This document shows, in pieces, positions 1-5,185 of a stretch of 12,339 bases of DNA (its first letter is position 1; every line of letters starts with the position of its first letter). The translations under genes were made by a program, and so were the position numbers. The notes under the pieces are model-generated. The model had not been told where the DNA came from, searched no databases, and saw only the letters and a program-made list of their open reading frames with translations. This stretch comes from Acidobacteriota bacterium (GTDB taxonomy: Bacteria > Acidobacteriota > Polarisedimenticolia > J045), in the NCBI GenBank assembly GCA_020350085.1, contig CP070706.1, positions 1,345,386 through 1,357,724 of the forward strand, given 5' to 3'.

Positions 1-1893
1 ACGAGCAACATCTGTACGGCCCAGGTGCTGCTGGCCGTGATCGCCTCGATGTACGCGGTCTACCACGGGCCTGAGGGGCTGGTGCGGATCGCGCGCCGCG
101 TGCGGGGTTGGACGGGTGTGCTCAGGCAGCTTCTCGTAGGTCTCGGCTACGAACTCGGCGACGAGCCTTTCTTCGACACGCTGAGAGTGGGCAGGGGACC
201 GCTGGCGCAAGACGAGATCTTCTCGCGGGCAGAGCTTGCGGGCATCAACCTTCGTCGCTACGAGCAAGGCGATGTCGGCGTCAGCCTTGGAGAGCCGGTG
301 GGAGTGGACGATATCGCCGAGCTGTACGGGGTGTTTGGCGGTCAGCCCGACGGTGTCGACATCGTGTCCGCGGCCGCTGAGATGGTCGTCGACGATGCGG
401 CCATGCGGCGTGAGGAGCCATTGCTGACGCATCCGGTCTTCCACCGTTACAGGTCGGAGACCGAAATGATGCGTTACCTCGAGCGCCTCAGCTCGCGCGA
501 CCTCACCCTTGCGACGTCGATGATCCCGCTCGGCTCCTGCACGATGAAGCTCAACGCGGCAGCAGAGATGTTTCCGATCACTTGGCCCGAGTTCGCGGCG
601 GTGCACCCTTTCGCGCCGGTACAACAGGCCGACGGCTACAGGGTGTTGTTCGAGCGGCTCTGTGGCTGGCTCGGGGAGATCACGGGGTTGCCGGCCGTGT
701 CGCTGATGCCGAACGCGGGCGCACAAGGTGAATACAGCGGCCTGCTCGTGATCCGCGCCTATCACGAAGCGCGCGGTCAGCAGCAGCGAGACGTCTGTCT
801 GATTCCGGAGTCGGCGCACGGGACCAATCCCGCGAGCGCCGTCATGGCAGGCCTGTCGGTCGCCGTCGTGCGCTGCGATGCGGAAGGCAACATCGATCAC
901 GCCGATCTCGCCAGCAAGCTCGAGCGTTACCGGGAGCGATTGGCCGCGCTGATGGTGACCTATCCTTCAACGCACGGAGTCTTCGAGCAGGGCATCGAGG
1001 AGATCTGTCGATCGGTGCACGAGGCCGGAGGTCAGGTTTATCTCGATGGGGCGAACATGAACGCCATGGTCGGACTCGTGAGGCCGAGCGAGCTGGGCGT
1101 CGACGTGTGCCACCTCAACCTGCACAAGACGTTCTGCATTCCGCACGGTGGCGGTGGGCCCGGGATGGGACCGATCTGCGCCGCTGAGCATCTAGCGCCG
1201 TATCTTCCGCGCCATCCGTTGGCTGATGTCGGGGGCCGGGACGGCATCGGGCCCGTATCGGGGGCGCCGTTCGGTAGCCCGAACATTCTGCCGATCTCGT
1301 ACGCTTACATCGCGATGATGGGCGCGGAGGGACTGCAGCGTGCGAGCGAGACGGCGATCCTCGCCGCGAACTACGTCGCGCGCCGGCTCGAGCCGCACTA
1401 CCCGGTGCTGTACAAAGGGAAACACGGCCTGGTCGCACACGAATGCATCGTCGATCTGCGACCTCTTCGTGCTTCGGCCGGGATCGAGGTCGAGGACGTG
1501 GCCAAGAGGCTGATGGACTACGGCTTCCACGCACCGACCATGTCGTGGCCGGTGGCCGGCACGCTGATGATCGAGCCGACTGAGAGTGAGGGCAAAACGG
1601 AGCTCGATCGCTTCTGCGATGCGATGATCGCCATTCGCGAGGAGATCCGTGAGATCGAACGGGGCTTGATGCCGCGCGACGACAACCCGCTGAAGAACGC
1701 CCCGCACACGGCCGCGCGCGTCACCAGCTCGGAGTGGAATCATCCGTATTCGCGCGAGAAAGCCGCCTTTCCGGCGCCGTGGCTCGGGCAGCAGAAGTAC
1801 TGGCCGTCGGTGTCGAGGCTGGACAACGCCTACGGCGACCGGCATCTCGTCTGCGCTTGTCCGCCGCTCGAAGCGTACTGCGACGCCCCGTAG
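1..1893 (+). CDS. gcvP: Glycine dehydrogenase (decarboxylating), P-protein, 5'-truncated by window edge
   Basis: P-protein of the glycine cleavage system. It is a PLP enzyme that decarboxylates glycine and passes the aminomethyl group to the lipoyl arm of GcvH in the cytoplasm. The reading frame is open from base 1, beginning TSNICTAQ, a stretch known from the middle of GcvP, so the start lies to the left. 630 residues are visible of a usual ~950. Seen: the GSCTMKLN motif (179-186 of the visible part), YPSTHGVFE, DGANMNA, and the PLP-lysine motif NLHKTF with Lys376 (codon 1126-1128), followed by a glycine-rich HGGGGPGMGP loop. The C-terminus carries the family-typical DNAYGDR and CPPLEAY. The N-terminal-half sequence runs straight into the C-terminal half, so this is the single-chain form rather than split GcvPA/GcvPB. 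It converges with maf. Identification is certain; only the 5' end is missing. Confidence 0.97.
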   Translation, partial: TSNICTAQVLLAVIASMYAVYHGPEGLVRIARRVRGWTGVLRQLLVGLGYELGDEPFFDTLRVGRGPLAQDEIFSRAELAGINLRRYEQGDVGVSLGEPVGVDDIAELYGVFGGQPDGVDIVSAAAEMVVDDAAMRREEPLLTHPVFHRYRSETEMMRYLERLSSRDLTLATSMIPLGSCTMKLNAAAEMFPITWPEFAAVHPFAPVQQADGYRVLFERLCGWLGEITGLPAVSLMPNAGAQGEYSGLLVIRAYHEARGQQQRDVCLIPESAHGTNPASAVMAGLSVAVVRCDAEGNIDHADLASKLERYRERLAALMVTYPSTHGVFEQGIEEICRSVHEAGGQVYLDGANMNAMVGLVRPSELGVDVCHLNLHKTFCIPHGGGGPGMGPICAAEHLAPYLPRHPLADVGGRDGIGPVSGAPFGSPNILPISYAYIAMMGAEGLQRASETAILAANYVARRLEPHYPVLYKGKHGLVAHECIVDLRPLRASAGIEVEDVAKRLMDYGFHAPTMSWPVAGTLMIEPTESEGKTELDRFCDAMIAIREEIREIERGLMPRDDNPLKNAPHTAARVTSSEWNHPYSREKAAFPAPWLGQQKYWPSVSRLDNAYGDRHLVCACPPLEAYCDAP

Positions 1894-1896
1894 CGT

Positions 1897-1933
1897 CAGG
1901 GCTTGCCCTGTCAGGCTCGCGCGCAGCGCGAGC
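1897..1933. terminator. Two adjacent inverted repeats between converging gcvP and maf
   Basis: Just after the gcvP stop there is CAGGG-CTTG-CCCTG (1897-1910). It is followed by a perfect 8-bp stem GCTCGCGC with a 3-base loop GCA and its complement (1915-1933). In addition, GTCAGG at 1895-1900 can pair with CCTGAC at 1956-1961, enclosing both hairpins. No T-rich tail follows on either strand, so this is not a classical rho-independent terminator. The location between two converging 3' ends suggests a bidirectional transcript end or mRNA 3'-end stabiliser. The pairing is seen directly; the role is inferred. Confidence 0.5.
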
Positions 1934-2013
1934 AAGATCCAACACTGCGCGCTGACCTGACAATGCGGGCGTTCTCGCAACATCAATGAGGTGCGCTGGC
2001 GAGAGGATCATCG

Positions 2014-2655
2014 TCATCTCGCATCGCGTGATGACGCGTCGCCAGCAAAAGAAGGAATCGGCAAACGCGCGTCGGCGAAAAGCTCGCGCACGCACTCGAG
2101 CGGCAGGCCGATGACGTTGGTCACGGAGCCGTGCACTTGTAGGACGAACCAGCTCGCCGCTCCTTGCAGCGCGTAACCGCCTGCTTTGTCGAACGGCTCA
2201 CCCGAAGCGACGTAGCGGCGGATTTCTTTCGCGCCGAGCGCCGCGAAGCGAACCCGTGTGCGGGAGACGGCCTCCCGGGGCGTGCCGTCGGCGTCGACGA
2301 GAACGACGCCCGTCAGCACCTGATGCCAGCGGTCGGAGAGCCGGCGTAGCATCGCGCGCGCCTGCCGCTCATCGCGCGGCTTGCCGAGAAGAAGGCCGTC
2401 GACGAGCACAATCGTGTCGGCAGCCAGCACCACGCGATGCGGGCGCTGGCGGGCGACTGCCGCCGCCTTCTCGTGCGCGAGACGCAGCACGCCGCGCCGG
2501 GCGCTCTCGCCGCGCCGAAAACTCTCCTCGAGACGAACGGGCTGGACCTCGAGAGGGACACCGACCCGCTCGAGCAGCTCGCGCCGCCGCGGCGAGGAGG
2601 ACGCCAGCACGAGTGGTCGGTACCACCTGACACGACGGATCCGCGGCGCGCTCAT
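2014..2655 (-). CDS. maf: Maf-family nucleoside triphosphate pyrophosphatase
   Basis: Maf/YhdE-type house-cleaning enzyme that hydrolyses non-canonical or excess nucleoside triphosphates to the monophosphate and pyrophosphate in the cytoplasm. The 213-residue protein has the family motifs in order: ASSSPRR phosphate-binding loop (18-24), AADT (78-81), GKP (91-93), DKAGGYALQG (156-165) and GSVTNVIGLP (176-185). The DKAGGYA-type motif is typical of the YhdE (dTTP/UTP) branch, so that substrate is the likelier one. The frame is open further upstream to 2871, but the ATG at 2655 has an AGGAGG ribosome site 8 bases before it and gives the normal family length, so I chose it. The last ~20 residues are a non-conserved tail. 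It is divergent from the cytochrome gene and convergent with gcvP. A link to either neighbour is not evident. Confidence 0.93.
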   Translation of the reverse strand: MSAPRIRRVRWYRPLVLASSSPRRRELLERVGVPLEVQPVRLEESFRRGESARRGVLRLAHEKAAAVARQRPHRVVLAADTIVLVDGLLLGKPRDERQARAMLRRLSDRWHQVLTGVVLVDADGTPREAVSRTRVRFAALGAKEIRRYVASGEPFDKAGGYALQGAASWFVLQVHGSVTNVIGLPLECVRELFADARLPIPSFAGDASSRDAR

Positions 2656-2712
2656 CGTGCGCTCCTCCTGACCCGTGCACGACGCGTTGTCATCCGCCAA
2701 ACACGGCCTGGC

Positions 2713-4170
2713 GTGGTCTCTTTGCGCACCGACACGTGGGACTCTATTCTCATCGACATCGGGGCGGATTATCGACGAACCCGTCAGGGGACGCGACAGA
2801 ACGCGTTCAGCATACTGGCCCCGCCGGTGGTCCTTCTCACGGTCGTATCGGCCATCGCGGGGATCGGTCACCTGCCGACACGTGCCGCCGAGCGCTCGCC
2901 GGCGGCATTCTTGTTGTTCACCGGCAATACGGTCGGTTTTCTCGATGAGTGCGGCTGTCCGAAAACGCCCATGGGCGGTCTCGACAAGCGTGCTGGGTAT
3001 CTCACCGCGTTGCGACGGAGGTGGCCGGCGGCTCAGCAGCTGCTGTTCGACGTTGGCAACTTCTCAGACCTGCCCGGCCCATCCGGCGACGCCAAGACGC
3101 GCGGTATCGTGCAAGCGCTGAACAAGCTCGACTATCAGGCGGTTGGAGTGGGCGAGAGAGAACTCTCATTGGGCGTCGGGCACTTCCTGTCCCTGACCGC
3201 CGGCGCTCGATTCCCCTTCGTGTCGGCCAATCTCGTCCGCGACTCCGATGGCGCGACGTGGCTCCGCCCGTACAAACTGATCGAACAAGCCGGATTGCGT
3301 GTCGCCGTGATCGGTGTCACACGCTTCAACCCGATGATGCGGCTCGAGCTTCCCGGAGGGGCGCGATTGATCACGCGCGATCCGGAGGCCGCTTTAGGGG
3401 TTCATATCGCCTCCCTACGCGACTCGGTCGATCTGGTCGTGGTGCTGGCCCTGGTGCCGCTCGACGAGGCGCGCGTTTTGGCACTCAGAGTCCCGGGAAT
3501 CGACCTCGTCTTCGGTGCGTACGGCGACCGGGTGACCGGGGAGCCGCTGAGGGTCAACCGGACGCAGATCCTCTACGCCGGTGACCAGGGCAAGTACCTG
3601 GGAGAGGTGGCCGTCACCCGCGCGCCTGACGGCGACTGGGAGCTCATCGGCAGGACAGTGGCGCTCACCAGAGCGATCCCACCTGATCCAGCCCTCGAGG
3701 CGCACATCATCGAGGTGCTCGCCGAGGCGCACGATGCCGAGCGAACACATCGATCATCGGCCATGGCCCAGGGGGCCGAGCCGGTGCGGGGCTATCTCGG
3801 TGCAGGAGCTTGTACCGGTTGCCATGCAGAGATCGTCTCGAATTGGGCCCAGACGCGGCACGCGCGCGCGTTCGAGACCTTGGAGCGCCACGCCTCTGGA
3901 GGACCGCGGCCGAACTGCGTGCGCTGCCACGTGACGGGGTATGGGCAGCCGACCGGCTTCGTCGATCCCGACACGACGCCGCACCTGATGGGTGTCAGCT
4001 GTGAAGCGTGCCACGGAGGGGCGGCCGAGCACGTCGAGGTGCCGGAGAGGCCCTACGGCAACGCGACGCTCGCCACTTGCACATCCTGTCACACCGCAGA
4101 GCAAGATCCGGCTTTCAATTACTACCGCGATCGTCAGCTGGTGGATCACAGTTCCGTCGCGGGTCCTTGA
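2713..4170 (+). CDS. Exported fusion: degenerate 5'-nucleotidase-like metallophosphatase + tetraheme c554-type cytochrome
   Basis: The ~485-residue protein (counted from GTG 2713) has a hydrophobic export segment near residues 31-55 after an Arg-rich stretch. Residues ~70-330 form a UshA/5'-nucleotidase-like fold (LLFTGN, CGCPKTPMGG with C80/C82, FPFVSANL, VAVIGVTR). The C-terminus has four CxxCH haem sites: CTGCH 367, CVRCH 402, CEACH 430 and CTSCH 456, with the spacing and QTRHARAF context of cytochrome c554 (PF13435-like) domains. Usual metal ligands are altered: the D-x-H-G region reads TGNTVG, GD reads GN (115-116), and GNHE reads GERE (147-150). Phosphatase activity is therefore doubtful. 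A periplasmic electron-transfer role is inferred. The start is unsure: there is no in-frame ATG before 2968, and GTG 2713, TTG 2722 and GTG 2827 all lack a good ribosome site. The frame stays open to 2437, inside maf, which is implausible. It appears to be a single gene. Confidence 0.82.
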   Translation: MVSLRTDTWDSILIDIGADYRRTRQGTRQNAFSILAPPVVLLTVVSAIAGIGHLPTRAAERSPAAFLLFTGNTVGFLDECGCPKTPMGGLDKRAGYLTALRRRWPAAQQLLFDVGNFSDLPGPSGDAKTRGIVQALNKLDYQAVGVGERELSLGVGHFLSLTAGARFPFVSANLVRDSDGATWLRPYKLIEQAGLRVAVIGVTRFNPMMRLELPGGARLITRDPEAALGVHIASLRDSVDLVVVLALVPLDEARVLALRVPGIDLVFGAYGDRVTGEPLRVNRTQILYAGDQGKYLGEVAVTRAPDGDWELIGRTVALTRAIPPDPALEAHIIEVLAEAHDAERTHRSSAMAQGAEPVRGYLGAGACTGCHAEIVSNWAQTRHARAFETLERHASGGPRPNCVRCHVTGYGQPTGFVDPDTTPHLMGVSCEACHGGAAEHVEVPERPYGNATLATCTSCHTAEQDPAFNYYRDRQLVDHSSVAGP

Positions 4171-4240
4171 CACGGCCCCGCTCACCGCCGATCGAGATGG
4201 ATTCCCCGCCGGCTTCGCGGACAGCCGGATGCTGAGTGCC

Positions 4241-4278
4241 TCAAAGAAATCGGCCCGCCGGTGGGGAGCCGGCGGGCC
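4241..4278 (-). terminator. Rho-independent-type terminator for the sigma-like gene
   Basis: A perfect 10-bp GC stem (GGCCCGCCGG at 4252-4261 with its complement at 4269-4278) and a 7-base loop. On the minus strand it is followed by the T-rich tail GATTTCTTTGA (4251 down to 4241). It lies about 85 bases past the stop of the minus-strand sigma-like gene and within 110 bases of the converging cytochrome stop. On the plus strand the hairpin is preceded by AAAGAAAT and followed by a G-rich run, so it is oriented for the minus-strand transcript. Confidence 0.72.
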
Positions 4279-4328
4279 AGGGGGGGTGCGAATAGGGAGG
4301 AGGTCGATATGGGGGGGAGGTTCTCCTC

Positions 4329-4352
4329 CTCGAGGGGACATGACCCCTCGAG
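4329..4352. repeat. Perfect 9-bp inverted repeat just after the sigma-like gene stop
   Basis: CTCGAGGGG (4329-4337), a 6-base loop and CCCCTCGAG (4344-4352). It begins 9 bases beyond the stop codon of the minus-strand sigma-like gene. It has no T-tract on either strand, so it is more likely an mRNA 3'-end structure in series with the terminator at 4241-4278 than a terminator by itself. Between the two lies a plus-strand G-rich stretch (4274-4319) with runs of up to seven G. Confidence 0.5.
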
Positions 4353-4361
4353 TGCTGCGGT

Positions 4362-4721
4362 TCAGCTCAACGAAAACTGCAGCTGGTGGCGCAAGGAGCC
4401 CAAACGCTCACGCAGCTTCATTTTCGCTTCTTTTTCAAGCTGGCGAACACGCTCCCTCGAAAGACCGAGAATCTTTCCGATCTCCTCGAGGGTCATCTCG
4501 TCATTGCCCATCACACCGAAGCGCTTGAGCAGGATCAACCGCTCGCGCTCAGGAAGCTCTTCGAGCGCCTGCCGGGTCAGCTCCACGAGCTCTTTCTTGA
4601 ACAGACTGTCCTCGGGACGAGTCGTTGCCGAATCTTCCATCAGCTGCGAGAGGCGGGTCTCGCCGTCGTGGTCGACGAAATCATCGAGCGACTTTTCTTT
4701 CAGGAGCCATGGAATCCACAT
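4362..4721 (-). CDS. Stand-alone sigma-70 region 3.2/4 protein (no region 2)
   Basis: A 119-residue protein whose whole length matches only the C-terminal part of sigma-70 factors. Residues ~10-40 resemble the region 3.2 linker (SLDDFVDHDGE, LSQLMEDSA, RPEDSL), residues ~44-72 are region 4.1 (LEELPERERLILLKRFGV), and ~76-105 form the region 4.2 helix-turn-helix (MTLEEIGKILGLSRERVRQLE) that reads -35 elements. Regions 1.2, 2 and 3.0, needed for -10 recognition and melting, are absent. The same frame has a stop (TGA) close upstream, and I saw no region-2 sequence in any minus frame up to 5185. Start: ATG 4721 has GAGGTGAT (4733-4726) at ideal spacing; ATG 4727 and GTG 4730 lie inside that ribosome site. 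It may work with a separate region-2 subunit, bind core or a -35 site as a regulator, or be a decayed sigma gene; its dedicated promoter and terminator argue against decay. Confidence 0.85.
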   Translation of the reverse strand: MWIPWLLKEKSLDDFVDHDGETRLSQLMEDSATTRPEDSLFKKELVELTRQALEELPERERLILLKRFGVMGNDEMTLEEIGKILGLSRERVRQLEKEAKMKLRERLGSLRHQLQFSLS

Positions 4722-4759
4722 TGCCATCACCTCGGGTCGGGTCGGACAGAAAACTCATA

Positions 4760-4775
4760 TGCAAGCTGAATGCCA
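4760..4775 (-). promoter_or_regulatory. Sigma-54 (RpoN) type -24/-12 promoter of the sigma-like gene
   Basis: Read on the minus strand, TGGCATTCAGCTTGCA matches the sigma-54 consensus TGGCACG-N4-TTGCW at 10 of 12 defined positions. The invariant GG (4774-4773) and GC (4762-4761) are exactly 10 bases apart. Transcription would start near 4749, leaving a leader of about 28 bases that contains the GAGGTGAT ribosome site before ATG 4721. All spacings agree. Sigma-54 promoters need an enhancer-binding activator, and none is encoded in this window. Confidence 0.75.
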
Positions 4776-4826
4776 GCTTTTCCACCGGTGTTTTCGGTGT
4801 TTAGCTGTTTCGGAGTGCGTCAAAGT

Positions 4827-4902
4827 GGCGCAGAGCGCCGCGTTGGCACGCTGAAACGGCTTGTGCCAAGACTAACTGATTAGTAAGCCCTCTTGATAAG
4901 AG
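4827..4902. promoter_or_regulatory. Cluster of four inverted repeats upstream of the sigma-54 promoter (candidate activator sites)
   Basis: Four separate perfect inverted repeats lie within 76 bases: GGCGC-AGA-GCGCC (4827-4839), TTGGCAC-N13-GTGCCAA (4843-4869), ACTAA-CTGA-TTAGT (4871-4884) and CTCTT-GAT-AAGAG (4890-4902). Relative to the predicted start at 4749 they sit at about -78 to -153, the range where sigma-54 enhancer-binding proteins usually bind. The two distal ones lie in a locally AT-richer patch. A 9-base tandem repeat CGGTGTTT(T/A) at 4786-4803 lies between them and the promoter. The repeats are seen; the activator role is inferred. They could instead be operators for mutL, or hairpins. 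Confidence 0.45.
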
Positions 4903-5185
4903 ACAGAGCCCGTCCTCCGCATAAGCGACCCATCGGAACCTGGGGGCCCGCTTCGCCGGCCTGCGCGAAATGCCACTTCGCGAGCACCGAACGGCGCCGG
5001 GCCGGATCGAGCACAGTTTCGCCTTACGTATGATACCTCAGTTGGGGCTCTCGTGCGCGGCTTGACACGATGCTGTCCCGCCAGCACGCTGTCCCGGGCT
5101 GCTCTGACGGGGGTCCACGGGCCGGACGTGCCCCTTCTGGAATCCTGGTGACGCTGACGGCACCCCGAGCAGGGACGAGGACCTG
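4903..5185. other. Non-coding stretch upstream of mutL
   Basis: No convincing gene is visible: short frames here give Arg-rich, unrecognisable peptides. It must hold the mutL promoter, but I cannot fix one. There is a perfect TTGACA at 5062-5067 whose -10 position (CACGCT at 17 bases) is poor, and a TATGAT at 5029-5034 without a matching -35. A 9-base direct repeat GCTGTCCCG occurs at 5072-5080 and 5088-5096, a 16-base period, just after the TTGACA. GCGAA-N7-TTCGC is a small inverted repeat near 4970. Confidence 0.4.

Noticed and set aside
1192..1986. 264-residue minus-strand frame opposite gcvP
   Set aside because: Antisense to the conserved GcvP catalytic region with no recognisable protein motif.
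2437..2712. Upstream extension of the cytochrome fusion frame into maf
   Set aside because: It runs antisense through the conserved maf coding region; the extra residues are Arg/Ala-rich with no similarity to a known domain or signal peptide.
2722..2750. TTGCGC-N17-TATTCT as a promoter for the cytochrome gene
   Set aside because: Only 3/6 and 4/6 matches; it would lie inside the most likely coding start. Kept as a possibility in a finding, not as a feature.
2656..2871. Longer N-terminus of Maf from an upstream start
   Set aside because: The extra residues are not Maf-like, and ATG 2655 has an ideal AGGAGG ribosome site and gives the normal length.
4798..4823. TTGACG on the minus strand as a sigma-70 -35 for the sigma-like gene
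   Set aside because: No acceptable -10 at 16-18 bases; the sigma-54 element nearer the gene fits much better.
4845..4860. Second sigma-54 promoter on the plus strand (TGGCACG at 4844-4850)
   Set aside because: The -24 half is good, but there is no GC at the required 10-base spacing (AACGG instead of TTGC).
4872..5087. 71-residue minus-strand frame upstream of the sigma-like gene
   Set aside because: Arg/Gly/Pro-rich, no recognisable motif, no ribosome site, and no sigma region-2 similarity; it overlaps the inverted-repeat cluster.
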